Part shown: piece by piece, positions 55,421 through 64,000 of the stretch
How positions within the stretch are numbered: position 1 is the stretch's first letter
Layout: every line of letters starts with the position of its first letter
Assembly: GCF_000507185.2 (NCBI RefSeq)
Contig: NZ_AYTM02000002.1
Coordinates: forward strand, 2,581,001 to 2,645,000
DNA from: Pseudomonas syringae KCTC 12500
GTDB lineage: Bacteria; Pseudomonadota; Gammaproteobacteria; Pseudomonadales; Pseudomonadaceae
DNA: 64,000 nucleotides
Direction: 5' to 3'
Notes under the pieces: generated by a model
The model's database searches: none
What the model was told of the DNA's origin: nothing
The model's input: only the letters and a program-made list of their open reading frames with translations
Program-made: the position numbers and the translations under genes

Positions 55421-55737
55421 AATGCGAGGATTGCTTCAGCCAGGGTCTGATCGCTTGCACCGCGCGCTTCCGGTACGCGGGTACGCAGCGTGTCGAAAGC
55501 AGCATCCAGTTGGGCTCCGTGGATATCACCACCGGTGGCAACGTAACTGGCAGCATCGTCCTTGGCCTGGAGAACGACCTTGGAGTCGCGGATCGATGTG
55601 GTGGTGTCGGAAGTGAAATCGATGGTACGGCCGAACGCACGAACGATGATGTTGCTCGTAGCCACAACAGTCTGGGCCTGGGCAAAATCGGCCAGCAATA
55701 GCAGGCCAAGGGAAGCAGCAATCAGCGGGGTACGCAT
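55417..55737 (-). CDS. Small exported DUF2388 family protein
   Basis: 106 residues with a signal peptide ('MRTPLIAASLGLLLLADFAQA'). DUF2388 core: 'KVVLQAKDDAASYVATGGDI' followed by 'HGAQLDAAFDTLR' and the C-terminal 'ASDQTLAEAIL'. Last of three tandem paralogues, coupled by a 4-bp overlap to the DUF4105-type gene behind it, which suggests a joint function in the periplasm. Biochemical role unknown. Confidence 0.88.
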   Translation of the reverse strand: MRTPLIAASLGLLLLADFAQAQTVVATSNIIVRAFGRTIDFTSDTTTSIRDSKVVLQAKDDAASYVATGGDIHGAQLDAAFDTLRTRVPEARGASDQTLAEAILAL

Positions 55738-55775
55738 GTAGTGACGTCTCCAGTTACGCGAAGAGGGGAAAGTGG

Positions 55776-56081
55776 CTATTGGACGAGGATTGCCTGCGCC
55801 AGTTCAAGGTCGCTGGCATGAAGTTTTGCATCTGCCTGACGCAGGGCATGCAGCGCTGACTCAAGCCGGGCGCCACGCATTTCTCCGCCGCTGGCGATGA
55901 ATGCAGCAGCATCGTCACGGGCAGCCATGATCAGTTTGTTATCGAACGGTCCTGTCGAGACCTGACTGGTGGCATAGCCGGTCTTGACCAGGCCTTGCGT
56001 GGTCGTATCGAACGCTTGAACCTGACTGACGTACATCAGGCTGGCAAAGGGAGCGATATACAGAAGGTGCACTAGACGCAT
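55776..56081 (-). CDS. Small exported DUF2388 family protein
   Basis: 101 residues from ATG at 56081 (an in-frame GTG lies nine bases earlier). Signal peptide 'LLYIAPFASLMYVSQVQA'. Core: 'KLIMAARDDAAAFIASGGEM' then 'RGARLESALHALR' and 'ASDLELAQAIL'. Middle member of the tandem trio; separated by 38 bp from the next. Confidence 0.88.
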   Translation of the reverse strand: MRLVHLLYIAPFASLMYVSQVQAFDTTTQGLVKTGYATSQVSTGPFDNKLIMAARDDAAAFIASGGEMRGARLESALHALRQADAKLHASDLELAQAILVQ

Positions 56082-56167
56082 GACTTTCACGAACCGGCAA
56101 AACAGGCTCCAAGGCTAGCGCAATGCGCGGGCCAGAGCTACCCCGGCACGTAGCCGGGGCGCAGCGG

Positions 56168-56485
56168 TCAGATGGCCAGAATGGCCTGAGCCAGTTGGCT
56201 ATCGCTGGCTTGCAGTTCAGGCAAAACCTGACGGATGTGCTGCAACGCGCCTTCAAGGCGAGCGCTGCGGATGTCGCCGGAGCTGGCCACGAAGCTGGCG
56301 GCATCGTCACGGGCGGCAAGAACGATCTTGTCGTCTTTCAGAGAAGAAGAAACGTTGGAGGTCGCGCGCGTCGCTGCATTGACGGCATCGACCACTGCGT
56401 CGGTGGTGACAATGAAGCTGGAGGCGTTTGCACCGGCTGCGGCGGTCAACAGAAAGACAGCGCCAAGGTTACGTAGCAGAGACAT
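56168..56485 (-). CDS. Small exported DUF2388 family protein
   Basis: 105 residues from ATG at 56485 with signal peptide 'MSLLRNLGAVFLLTAAAGANA'. Core: 'KIVLAARDDAASFVASSGDI' then 'RSARLEGALQHIR' and 'ASDSQLAQAIL'. First gene of the trio and so the likely promoter-proximal gene of a four-gene set ending with the DUF4105-type protein. Confidence 0.88.
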   Translation of the reverse strand: MSLLRNLGAVFLLTAAAGANASSFIVTTDAVVDAVNAATRATSNVSSSLKDDKIVLAARDDAASFVASSGDIRSARLEGALQHIRQVLPELQASDSQLAQAILAI

Positions 56486-56702
56486 GATCGAATTCCGTTT
56501 TGGACAAGTGGGCACAGACTGCCTGCGAAGCCGAAGGGCTGAGGTAGAGCGCTAGACTATCCCACCGATGCTGCAGTTGTCATGAAGGTCGACGGCTTCG
56601 GCTTACACAGTTTGCAATATTTGGTAACTGTACCTGCCATAATTTTAGATTACTCAATCTGTACTGCTTTCGCACCCCCCTCTGAATCTGCCCCGTGAAA
56701 CG

Positions 56703-56738
56703 ACAAGACCCGTCTCAGTTGCCTGAGACGGGTCTTGT
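56703..56738 (-). terminator. Strong hairpin after the DUF1127 gene
   Basis: Perfect 16-bp stem ACAAGACCCGTCTCAG / CTGAGACGGGTCTTGT with a 4-nt loop, 60 bp beyond the DUF1127 stop on the minus strand. The T-run is short (CGTTTC), but the stem is very stable. Confidence 0.75.
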
Positions 56739-56797
56739 ATGAAGCAATTCGGGTTGCTGGCAGTAGACCTAACGGTCAAGGACCAGCGGGCGCATGT

Positions 56798-57013
56798 TTA
56801 GCGCCAGAACGGCTTGCTCAGCTCTTCGTAACGCTGGGATTCGCTGATACCGGCGTCAGCCAGCAGACGTGCATCCAGACGGGCCAGCTGGTGGCGGCTG
56901 GACAAGCGACGCTGCCAGAGCATCAGATTGGCGAACGCGCGCAGAGGCAGAGAAGTTTTTGCGGTGTTAACGGTGCTTTCGCTGAAAAGATCGGAACTGA
57001 TTGTACGTTCCAT
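56798..57013 (-). CDS. DUF1127 family small protein
   Basis: 71 residues. The C-terminal DUF1127 motif 'RRLSSRHQLARLDARLLADA' with 'GISESQRYEELSKPFWR' is complete; the N-terminal part is variable. Arg-rich DUF1127 proteins are linked in other bacteria to stress, RNA turnover and phosphate or carbon metabolism. ATG at 57013 follows GGAAGGAAGTCAC. The 320-bp upstream region carries a set of TGTACCGGT-type elements, so it is probably tightly regulated. Confidence 0.9.
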   Translation of the reverse strand: MERTISSDLFSESTVNTAKTSLPLRAFANLMLWQRRLSSRHQLARLDARLLADAGISESQRYEELSKPFWR

Positions 57014-57168
57014 GGTGTGACTTCCTTCCGCTTGTGGCGGGATAAGTGAGTTGCTTGACTGGTGCCCATTTTCCTCGTGCGCGTCCAGCTTCCATAGACA
57101 CAGTTCACCTGTATTGTGAGGGTTCAGTTAACTGTGATTGGGCACTGTTTTGTTCATAAATGGGGCAA

Positions 57169-57253
57169 CTGTACCGGTCTGCACTGTATGAGTGCGTTTT
57201 GTGATCGATTGTGGTGATTTTAGTGTTTTAAGGCACTTTTATGACCGGTACAG
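57169..57253. promoter_or_regulatory. Inverted CTGTACCGGTC elements upstream of the DUF1127 gene
   Basis: CTGTACCGGTC (57169-57179) and its exact complement GACCGGTACAG (57243-57253) are 63 bp apart, each beside a further ACTGTA/TACAGT half-site (57183-57188, 57256-57261). Such clustered sites suit a cooperative GntR/MocR-type regulator. They lie about 155-240 bp upstream of DUF1127 and just beyond the end of the CoA-transferase gene (57334). Confidence 0.55.
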
Positions 57254-57333
57254 CAGTACAGTTTTTCGATAAGCCCTTGGGTGCAAGCAGGAAGTGAATC
57301 AGGAAAGCGCTTGCTCACTTGCAACTGTCCTGT

Positions 57334-58827
57334 TCAAGCCGGCAGCATGCGTCCGGTCTCTTCCAGGTTGATGTGCCAACTCAGTGCTTCGCGCAGGATG
57401 TGCGGGGTATGCCCGCCCACGGCGCAAGCGGCATTGAAATAGGCGTTCAGCGCGCCGCGATAATCCGGATGCACGCAGTTATCGATGATCACTCTGGCGC
57501 GTTCGCGAGGCGCCAGACCGCGCAGGTCCGCCAGGCCCTGCTCGGTGACCAGGATGTCGACGTCGTGTTCGGTGTGGTCGACGTGGCTGACCATGGGCAC
57601 AACGCTGGATATCGCGCCACCTTTGGCGATCGATTTGGTGACGAAGATCGCCAGGTGCGCGTTGCGCGAGAAGTCTCCGGAACCGCCAATGCCGTTCATC
57701 ATGCGTGTACCGCAGATGTGGGTGGAGTTCACATTGCCGTACAGGTCGAACTCCAGCGCAGTATTGATCCCGATGATGCCAAGGCGACGGATCACCTCGG
57801 GGTGGTTGGAGATTTCCTGGGGGCGCAATACCAGCCTGGACTTGTAACGATTGAAGTCGGCAAACACCTCGGCGTGCTTGGCCGCCGACAAGGTCATGGA
57901 ACTGCCCGAGGCAAAAGTCAGTTTGCCTGCGTCGAACAGGTCGAATGTCGAGTCCTGCAGCACCTCGGAGTACATTGTCAGGTCCGTGAAGGGCGACGCG
58001 AGCAGGCCGTGCATCACGGCGTTGGCAATGTTGCCGATCCCCGCCTGCAATGGCATCAGCTTGTCGGTCAGCCGGTCTTCGCGCACTTCTTTCTTGAAGA
58101 ACTCCACTAGATGATTGGCGATGGCCTGCGTGTCCGCGTCAGGTGGTGTGACCGTGGAGGGCGAGTCAGGCTGGTTGCTGATGACAATGCCGACTATTTT
58201 TGCCGGGTCGATCTTCACCGCGTGGCTGCCGATGCGCGAATCTGCCTCCAGGACCGGAATCGGCAGGCGTGTCGGTCTGTAGCTGGGTATATAGATGTCG
58301 TGCAGGCCTTCCAGCTCCAGTGGCTGGGACAGGTTGATTTCCACGATGACCTGTTTGGCCAGGATGGCGAAGCTGGCCGAGTTGCCCACGGAGGTGCTCA
58401 GCACCAGATGGCCCTCTTCGGTGATCGCCACGCATTCGATGACGGCGAGGTCCACAGCCTTGATCTGTCGATTGCGCAGCAACTCGACGGTGTCGGACAA
58501 ATGCTGATCGATGAACATCACCGTACCGTTGTTGATCGCCTTGCGCAGCGTGCTGTCGACCTGAAAGGGCATGCGCCGGGACAGTACGCCGGACTCGGTC
58601 AGTTGCTTGTCCAGGTCATTGCCCAGACTGGCGCCGGTCATCAGGCTGATTTTCAGCGGCGTCACTTTGGCGCGCTCGGCCAGCGCGTGGGGTACGGCCT
58701 TGGCTTCGCCTGCACGGGTGAAGCCACTCATGCCGACGGTCATGCCGTCTTCAATCAAGGCGGCAGCGTCGGCTGCGCTCATAACCTTGCTCATCAGGGA
58801 GGGCCGGCGAATACGGTCACGGTACAT
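57334..58827 (-). CDS. Acetyl-CoA hydrolase/transferase family protein (succinyl-CoA:acetate CoA-transferase type)
   Basis: A 497-residue cytoplasmic class I CoA-transferase. Family marks are 'DGMTVGMSGFTRAGEAKAVP' near residue 29, the probable catalytic Glu region 'GIGNIANAVMHGL' (about 265), and the late 'RMMNGIGGSGDFSRNAHLAI' (about 385) with 'DHTEHDVDILVTEQGLADLR'. Members transfer CoA between succinate and acetate or hydrolyse acetyl-CoA. ATG at 58827 was chosen within a frame open to 58974. Stands alone downstream of the pnt terminator. Confidence 0.9.
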   Translation of the reverse strand: MYRDRIRRPSLMSKVMSAADAAALIEDGMTVGMSGFTRAGEAKAVPHALAERAKVTPLKISLMTGASLGNDLDKQLTESGVLSRRMPFQVDSTLRKAINNGTVMFIDQHLSDTVELLRNRQIKAVDLAVIECVAITEEGHLVLSTSVGNSASFAILAKQVIVEINLSQPLELEGLHDIYIPSYRPTRLPIPVLEADSRIGSHAVKIDPAKIVGIVISNQPDSPSTVTPPDADTQAIANHLVEFFKKEVREDRLTDKLMPLQAGIGNIANAVMHGLLASPFTDLTMYSEVLQDSTFDLFDAGKLTFASGSSMTLSAAKHAEVFADFNRYKSRLVLRPQEISNHPEVIRRLGIIGINTALEFDLYGNVNSTHICGTRMMNGIGGSGDFSRNAHLAIFVTKSIAKGGAISSVVPMVSHVDHTEHDVDILVTEQGLADLRGLAPRERARVIIDNCVHPDYRGALNAYFNAACAVGGHTPHILREALSWHINLEETGRMLPA

Positions 58828-58955
58828 GGGTCTGTCTCGTAGATAGAAGCGAACGACAAGTCTAGAGCCTTGGTCGAACTTCGTCCTGCTACCAAGGTCG
58901 CATTTGACCGCTCTAATTAGCGGGTTCCAGCGCAAAACACTGTTACGCGGAATGT

Positions 58956-58988
58956 AAAAAGCCCCGGTCGCCAAGCGATCCGGGGCTT
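58956..58988 (-). terminator. Rho-independent terminator of the pnt operon
   Basis: On the minus strand AAGCCCCGG / CCGGGGCTT (58980-58988 with 58959-58967) followed by TTTTT, 19 bp beyond the pntB stop. Confidence 0.9.
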
Positions 58989-59006
58989 CAATGGCACGGG
59001 GTCAGG

Positions 59007-60461
59007 CTAGGCGTTTTCGACGGCCTTCACCATGTCCTCGATCACCTTTTTGGCGTCTCCGAAGACCATCATGGTTTTATCCAGATAGAACAATTCGTTA
59101 TCCAGGCCTGCGTAACCACTGGCCATCGAGCGTTTGTTGACGATGATGGTCTTGGCCTTGAACGCCTCCAGAATGGGCATCCCGGCGATAGGGGATTTCG
59201 GATCGTTCTTGGCGGCCGGGTTGACCACGTCGTTGGCACCGAGCACCAGCACCACATCGGCCTGACCGAATTCGGAGTTGATGTCGTCCATCTCGAACAC
59301 TTGGTCGTAAGGCACTTCGGCTTCGGCCAGCAGCACGTTCATGTGCCCCGGCATGCGTCCGGCCACCGGGTGAATGGCATACTTCACGGTGACGCCGCGG
59401 TGGACGAGCTTCTCGGTCAGCTCCTTGAGCGCATGCTGGGCACGAGCCACTGCCAGGCCGTAGCCGGGCACAATGATCACGGTGTCGGCGTTGGTCAGCA
59501 AAAAGGTCGCGTCGTCTGCCGAGCCGGATTTCACCGGGCGTGCTTCCTTCGCACCCGCCGGGCCTGCCGAGTCCGTTGCGCCGCCGAAGCCACCGCCGAT
59601 CACGTTGAAGAACGAGCGGTTCATCGCCTTGCACATGATGTAGGAGAGGATCGCGCCCGAGGAACCCACCAGTGAGCCCGCGATGATCAGCATCGAGTTG
59701 TTCAGCGAAAAGCCGATGCCGGCCGCTGCCCAGCCTGAATAGCTGTTGAGCATCGAGACCACTACCGGCATGTCGGCCCCGCCAATCGGGATGATCAGCA
59801 ACACACCGATGACGAAGGCCAGCGCCAGCATGATTGCAAAGGCAGTGAGGCTGCCGGTGAACATGAAGGTCAGGCCGAAGAACAGTGTGGCCAGGCCAAG
59901 GACCAGATTGAGCGTGTGCTGGCCGGCAAACTGTACTGGTGCGCCTTGAAAGAGGCGAAATTTGTACTTGCCCGAGAGTTTGCCGAAAGCGATGACCGAA
60001 CCCGAGAAGGTGATCGCCCCGATGGCGGCCCCGAGGAACAGCTCCAGACGGTTGCCGGCCGGAATCGCATCGCCCAGATTGCGAACGATGCCCAGTGATT
60101 GAGGCTCGACGACCGCCGCGATAGCGATGAACACTGCCGCCAGGCCGATCATGCTGTGCATGAACGCCACCAGCTCCGGCATTTTGGTCATTTCGACGCG
60201 CTTGGCCATGATCGAGCCGGCGGTTCCGCCCACCAGCAGGCCGACCACGATGTAGCCGATGCCTGCGCTGGTCCCTTCAGCGGTAGACAGCGCCGCGAGC
60301 TTGAACACCAGACCGATTGTGGTGATGACCGCCAGGCCCATGCCGAGCATGCCGAACAAGTTGCCACGGCGCGAGGTGGTCGGGTGCGACAAGCCTTTGA
60401 GTGCCTGGATGAAGCAGATCGATGCGATCAGGTACAGCAGGGTAACCAGATTCATGCTCAT
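59007..60461 (-). CDS. pntB: NAD(P) transhydrogenase beta subunit
   Basis: 484 residues: an N-terminal membrane domain of about nine helices and a C-terminal NADP(H)-binding domain (about 310-484) with '[20 protein letters not shown]' and '[20 protein letters not shown]'. The enzyme uses the proton gradient to reduce NADP+ with NADH. Start ATG at 60461 overlaps the stop of the small subunit by 4 bp (ATGA). Last gene of the pntAA-pntAB-pntB operon. Confidence 0.95.
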   Translation of the reverse strand: MSMNLVTLLYLIASICFIQALKGLSHPTTSRRGNLFGMLGMGLAVITTIGLVFKLAALSTAEGTSAGIGYIVVGLLVGGTAGSIMAKRVEMTKMPELVAFMHSMIGLAAVFIAIAAVVEPQSLGIVRNLGDAIPAGNRLELFLGAAIGAITFSGSVIAFGKLSGKYKFRLFQGAPVQFAGQHTLNLVLGLATLFFGLTFMFTGSLTAFAIMLALAFVIGVLLIIPIGGADMPVVVSMLNSYSGWAAAGIGFSLNNSMLIIAGSLVGSSGAILSYIMCKAMNRSFFNVIGGGFGGATDSAGPAGAKEARPVKSGSADDATFLLTNADTVIIVPGYGLAVARAQHALKELTEKLVHRGVTVKYAIHPVAGRMPGHMNVLLAEAEVPYDQVFEMDDINSEFGQADVVLVLGANDVVNPAAKNDPKSPIAGMPILEAFKAKTIIVNKRSMASGYAGLDNELFYLDKTMMVFGDAKKVIEDMVKAVENA

Positions 60462-60781
60462 GACTTGGGCGCCTCATCCTTTGCCTTGGGGGCCTTTTTC
60501 CTGAACATTTCCAGCATCCGCCGAGTGACCAGAAACCCGCCAAACACGTTCACGGCCGCCAGTGCGACCGCCAGCGTGCCCATGGTCTTGCCCAGCGGGG
60601 TGACCGTGAGCGCAGCGGCGAGCATGGCGCCAACGATGACGATGGCGGAGATGGCATTGGTGACCGCCATGAGCGGCGTGTGCAGCGCAGGCGTGACATT
60701 CCAGACCACGTGGTAGCCGACATAAATCGCCAGTACGAAAATGATCAGGTTGTAGACGCCGGGGGAAATCAGCTCTTCCAT
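60458..60781 (-). CDS. pntAB: NAD(P) transhydrogenase alpha subunit, membrane part
   Basis: 107 residues, three membrane helices ('[20 protein letters not shown]', '[20 protein letters not shown]', '[20 protein letters not shown]'). In E. coli this region is fused to the C-terminus of PntA; here it is a separate gene, the split form common in pseudomonads. ATG at 60781 was taken over an upstream in-frame start because the family N-terminus begins there. Confidence 0.94.
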   Translation of the reverse strand: MEELISPGVYNLIIFVLAIYVGYHVVWNVTPALHTPLMAVTNAISAIVIVGAMLAAALTVTPLGKTMGTLAVALAAVNVFGGFLVTRRMLEMFRKKAPKAKDEAPKS

Positions 60782-60791
60782 TGGTGTGTCC

Positions 60792-61913
60792 TCAGCCGTT
60801 CTTGCGGACAACTTGCCCGTCGCGGCACATCAGGCATGCGGCGACGATGTCGTCTTCGAGGTTGATCGAGAATGTGCCGTCCTTGTCGAACAGCAGCTTC
60901 ATGAAGTCCAGCAGGTTGCGGGCGTAGAGCGCCGATGCATCGGCGGCGACCAGAGCGGGCAGGTTGGTGTGGCCGACGATGGTCACGCCGTGCTCGACAA
61001 CCACTCGATCGGCAACGGTCAGCGGGCAGTTGCCGCCTTGTGCAGCGGCCAGGTCGATCACCACCGAGCCGGGCTTCATCTGCGCCACGGTTTCTGCGCC
61101 GAGGAGCACCGGGGCTTTGCGGCCGGGAATGAGCGCGGTGGTGATGACGATGTCCGACAGTTTCGCGCGCTCATGCACAGCGGCGGCCTGGCGTTGCATC
61201 CAGCTGGCCGGCATGGGTCGTGCGTAGCCGCCAACGCCTTCAGCGCATTCGCGCTCTTCGTCGGTCTCGTAGGGCACATCAATGAATTTCGCGCCCAGCG
61301 ACTCGATCTGCTCCTTGACTGCCGGACGCACATCCGACGCTTCTACCACTGCGCCCAGCCTTTTGGCGGTGGCAATGGCCTGCAGACCGGCAACGCCGGC
61401 GCCCAGGATCAGCACCCGGGCGGCTTTGACGGTACCGGCGGCGGTCATCAGCATGGGCATGAAGCGCGGGTAATGATGTGCGGCGAGCAGTACGGCCTTA
61501 TAGCCCGCAATGTTGGCTTGCGAAGACAGCACATCAAGGCTTTGCGCCCGGGATGTGCGCGGCGCGGCTTCCAGGGCGAACGCGGTAATGCCACGTGCAG
61601 CCATTTTGCCGATCAGTTCGTTGTTGAAAGGGTTGAGCATGCCGACGACGACCGAGCCACTTTTGATCAGGCTCAGCGCCTCATCGTCAGGTGCGACGAC
61701 CTTGAGAATCAGTTCGGCCGCATAGGTCTCGTTGGTGTCACCGATCACTGCGCCAGCAGCCTCGTAAGTGCTGTCCGGAACGCTGGCATGAATGCCCGCG
61801 CCGCTTTGCACCGTAACCCTGTGACCCTGGCTGATCAGCTTTTTGATGGTTTCCGGGGTAGCAGCTACCCGGGTTTCGCCCGCTTGTGTTTCGAGAGGAA
61901 CACCAATGTGCAC
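60792..61913 (-). CDS. pntAA: NAD(P) transhydrogenase alpha subunit, NAD-binding part
   Basis: 373 residues, the soluble domain dI that binds NAD(H); related to alanine dehydrogenase. Marks are '[20 protein letters not shown]' at the N-terminus and '[20 protein letters not shown]' (about 165-184). GTG start at 61913 is preceded by CAGGAGATTTGTC. First gene of the pnt operon; its promoter lies in the 419-bp region upstream. Confidence 0.95.
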   Translation of the reverse strand: MHIGVPLETQAGETRVAATPETIKKLISQGHRVTVQSGAGIHASVPDSTYEAAGAVIGDTNETYAAELILKVVAPDDEALSLIKSGSVVVGMLNPFNNELIGKMAARGITAFALEAAPRTSRAQSLDVLSSQANIAGYKAVLLAAHHYPRFMPMLMTAAGTVKAARVLILGAGVAGLQAIATAKRLGAVVEASDVRPAVKEQIESLGAKFIDVPYETDEERECAEGVGGYARPMPASWMQRQAAAVHERAKLSDIVITTALIPGRKAPVLLGAETVAQMKPGSVVIDLAAAQGGNCPLTVADRVVVEHGVTIVGHTNLPALVAADASALYARNLLDFMKLLFDKDGTFSINLEDDIVAACLMCRDGQVVRKNG

Positions 61914-62332
61914 GACAAATCTCCTGCGCGATTTTTTATCGTTCGTATGTAGGCCAGTGCACTACGGCTGGTGCGTCTGGCTTGGCCAATCAGCACCCCC
62001 TTTGCAGCAGGGGCGGAGCATTTTGCAGGCGAAGTTTGCGGGCTTCAATACATTCTGTAACGAAACTATAGATGAACTACAAGTCACACTGTGACCTATT
62101 GTCGCACTGATCTGGCGAGGACCTTTATCTGTAAGGCTTGTGGCGCTATTCCTCACAAAAGACAGGTGATAGAAAATTTCTAGCGGAAAACCGGGCAAAG
62201 CGGCGAATAGGCCTAAAGACCTTATGAATAAAGGGTTATGCCGGTTTTTTTGTGATTAACGAGAAGTTACTTCATGGCGACATTAGGTTATATCTGTAGG
62301 TTATTTCAGATATGTACTACCTGATAGCGGGT
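61914..62332. other. Upstream region of the pnt operon
   Basis: A 419-bp gene-free gap. It contains a GTCAC-ACT-GTGAC dyad at 62083-62095 (possible operator), and ATATCTG / CAGATAT (62290-62296 / 62307-62313), which may form part of the 3' hairpin of the LysR gene to the right. No gene is seen. Confidence 0.45.
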
Positions 62333-63241
62333 TCAGGCGTTTTCCTGGGGTAATTGATAGGCGCAGGCCTGTCCCACCAGCCAGTCACAAAACGCAGTCA
62401 GCGATGCCGATTCCACTTTGCGCTCCGGAATCATCAAGTGATAGGCCTTGCTGCCGGGCAGTGAGCGGGGGTTTGCGATCACCAGACGCTTTTCCTGCAG
62501 TTCGCGTTGAATGAGGAAGGGGGGAATCAGAGCAACGCCCATGTCGTGCATGGCCGCCTGCGCCAGCATGGAGAACAGTTCGTAGCGCGGGCCGGTCATA
62601 TCGCGCGCGACATCCAGATCCTGCGCATTGAACCATTGGCGCCAGGCGTAGGGCCGGGTGGTCTGTTGCAGCAGCGGCAGTTCGGCCAGCTCGCGTGCCG
62701 TCAGGCTGTCGCGACCTTCAAGGAAAGAGGGGCTGCAGACCGGCATGGAGTTTTCGCCCATCAGCCGATGCGACTGGGTGCCGGACCAGTCGGCATCGCC
62801 AAAATAGATGGCGGCGTCGAAGTCGGTGTCGGCAAACAGGAACGGGCGGGTGCGGTTGGTCAGGTGGACCGTGACGTCGGGGTGCTTGTGCTGGAAGTCC
62901 TTCAGGCGCGGCAGCAGCCATTGAGTGCCGAAGGTCGGCACCACGGCGAGTTCGATGGCGTTGGCACCTTGCTGGCCCATGACCGACAGTGTGTCGCGCT
63001 CGACCGCGTCCAGTTGCTGGGACACACGACGACTATAGGACAGCCCGGCTTCCGTGAGCTTTACGCCCCTGCGCGAACGCCGGAACAGCTCAACGCCGAG
63101 AAACTCTTCCAGTCCGCCGATTTGCCGACACACAGCGCCTTGCGTGAGGGAGAGCTCATTTGCGGCCTTGGTGAAGCTCTCGTGACGGGCGGCTGCCTCG
63201 AAACTGACCAGTGCAGTAGTGCTGGGTATCTTGCGTCTCAT
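62333..63241 (-). CDS. LysR family regulator, GcvA/GcdR-like
   Basis: A 302-residue LysR-type activator of the GcvA/AmpR-like branch: 'ALVSFEAAARHESFTKAANE' and 'LSLTQGAVCRQIGGLEEFLG' form the helix-turn-helix, followed by 'RGVKLTEAG'. The effector domain has 'VVPTFGTQWLLPRLKDFQHK'. ATG at 63241 follows GAGAAGAAAGTAC. Divergent from the glutaryl-CoA dehydrogenase gene, so it is probably its lysine/glutarate-responsive regulator (GcdR); the role comes from the position. Confidence 0.88.
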   Translation of the reverse strand: MRRKIPSTTALVSFEAAARHESFTKAANELSLTQGAVCRQIGGLEEFLGVELFRRSRRGVKLTEAGLSYSRRVSQQLDAVERDTLSVMGQQGANAIELAVVPTFGTQWLLPRLKDFQHKHPDVTVHLTNRTRPFLFADTDFDAAIYFGDADWSGTQSHRLMGENSMPVCSPSFLEGRDSLTARELAELPLLQQTTRPYAWRQWFNAQDLDVARDMTGPRYELFSMLAQAAMHDMGVALIPPFLIQRELQEKRLVIANPRSLPGSKAYHLMIPERKVESASLTAFCDWLVGQACAYQLPQENA

Positions 63242-63394
63242 GTACTTTCTTCTCACTGAAATTTTTGTTTTAGAGCGCAGTTATGTGTCACGGAGTGAGA
63301 AATTAGCACACGTGCTTGATAAAACCTCGTTTGTCGCTGGCATAGGCCAGGACTAGGATCGCTGCAGGATTTCATCTGAACGCGAGGAACTGGC

Positions 63395-64000
63395 ATGAGC
63401 GGTAAGGCAAGCTTTAACTGGATTGATCCCTTGTTGCTGGATCAACAGCTCACTGAAGAAGAGCGCATGGTCCGCGACACGGCCGAGCAGTTCGCCCAGA
63501 GCAAGCTCGCCCCGCGCGTGCTGGAAGCGTTCCGTCACGAGAAAACCGACCCGGCCATCTTTCGCGAGATGGGCGAGGTGGGGCTGCTGGGCGCGACCAT
63601 CCCGGAAGAGTTCGGTGGCAGCGGCCTGAATTACGTGTGTTATGGGCTGATCGCGCGTGAAGTCGAGCGTATTGATTCGGGCTACCGTTCGATGATGAGT
63701 GTGCAGTCCTCGCTGGTCATGGTACCGATCAACGAGTTCGGTACGCAGGCCCAGAAAGAGAAGTACCTGCCCAAACTGGCTTCGGGCGAATGGATCGGCT
63801 GCTTCGGCCTGACCGAGCCCGATCATGGGTCCGACCCCGGAGCGATGATTGCCCGTGCCCGGAGCGTCGAGGGTGGTTACCGCTTGAGCGGCAGCAAGAT
63901 GTGGATCACCAACAGCCCGATCGCCGATGTGTTCGTGGTGTGGGCCAAGGACGATGCCGGTGATATTCGCGGTTTCGTTCTTGAAAAAGGCTGGGCAGGC
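63395..64000 (+). CDS. gcdH: Glutaryl-CoA dehydrogenase, 5' part
   Basis: The first 202 codons of an FAD-dependent acyl-CoA dehydrogenase; the gene runs off the right edge. Readable parts are '[20 protein letters not shown]', '[20 protein letters not shown]', '[12 protein letters not shown]' and '[20 protein letters not shown]' with '[20 protein letters not shown]'. The Ser-Met-Met-Ser-Val-Gln stretch and the '[10 protein letters not shown]' variant point to glutaryl-CoA dehydrogenase, which converts glutaryl-CoA to crotonyl-CoA in lysine and glutarate breakdown. ATG at 63395 has GAGGAACTGGC upstream. Confidence 0.92.
   Translation, partial: MSGKASFNWIDPLLLDQQLTEEERMVRDTAEQFAQSKLAPRVLEAFRHEKTDPAIFREMGEVGLLGATIPEEFGGSGLNYVCYGLIAREVERIDSGYRSMMSVQSSLVMVPINEFGTQAQKEKYLPKLASGEWIGCFGLTEPDHGSDPGAMIARARSVEGGYRLSGSKMWITNSPIADVFVVWAKDDAGDIRGFVLEKGWAG

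Noticed and set aside
62083..62095. CRP/Vfr site upstream of pntAA
   Set aside because: GTCAC-N3-GTGAC has the half-sites in the wrong order and spacing for TGTGA-N6-TCACA.

Overview
The window is a stretch of chromosome from a fluorescent pseudomonad, most likely of the Pseudomonas syringae group. The evidence is the gene content and order (pstSCAB-phoU, phoBR, ubiCA, rubredoxin and its reductase, HU; aspA, LysR gene, purEK; argE-argA; gcvTH), the GC-rich codon use, and the many copies of the repeat built on GTAGGAGCGGACTTGTCCGC. Most of it is conserved core genome, with small accessory insertions. All calls come from reading the sequence and from remembered family knowledge; nothing was searched.

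Region by region. 0-3 kb: end of a two-domain iron-type ABC permease, then gcvT-gcvH without gcvP. 3-4.2 kb: an AT-rich accessory patch with one orphan gene. 4.2-12.8 kb: a small secreted DUF2388 protein, a GspE-type ATPase, an Lrp regulator, a 156-bp tandem repeat array, a CYTH-CHAD protein, argE and argA. 12.8-14.6 kb: a complete IS3-family element that has truncated a paiB-like gene. 14.7-18.5 kb: a MocR regulator, a YeeE/YedE transporter and a bestrophin-like channel. 18.6-24 kb: asparaginase, amino-acid/cation symporter and aspartase, with a divergent LysR regulator. 24-29.3 kb: a secreted metzincin-like protein, purEK behind an attenuator-like leader, and small membrane, exported and metabolic genes. 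29.7-38 kb: an MFS transporter, then pstS, pstC, pstA, pstB, phoU with two Pho boxes. 38.2-50.2 kb: a response regulator, a 1553-residue toxin-like protein, an M23 peptidase, a CNNM/CorC protein, phoR-phoB (own Pho box), ubiA-ubiC. 50.4-57 kb: rubredoxin and reductase, HU, a lipoprotein, an SCP2-like protein, a cluster of three DUF2388 proteins with a 653-residue double-protease-like protein, and DUF1127. 57.3-64 kb: a CoA-transferase, the pnt transhydrogenase operon, a LysR regulator and the start of gcdH.

How the genes work together. The PhoB-PhoR two-component system and the Pst transporter with PhoU form the phosphate-starvation circuit, and Pho boxes are visible before pstS, pstC and phoB. 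AnsA, the symporter and AspA form an asparagine/aspartate catabolic set. ArgA and ArgE are the first and fifth steps of arginine synthesis. UbiC and UbiA start ubiquinone synthesis.

The least explained content is: (1) the 1553-residue protein at 39.3-43.9 kb, whose C-terminus looks like a toxin-type nucleic-acid deaminase and which sits between conserved Pho-locus neighbours; (2) the DUF2388 trio with the DUF4105-type protein carrying both an HExxH zincin motif and a GH...NC pair; (3) the secreted metzincin-like protein at 24 kb.
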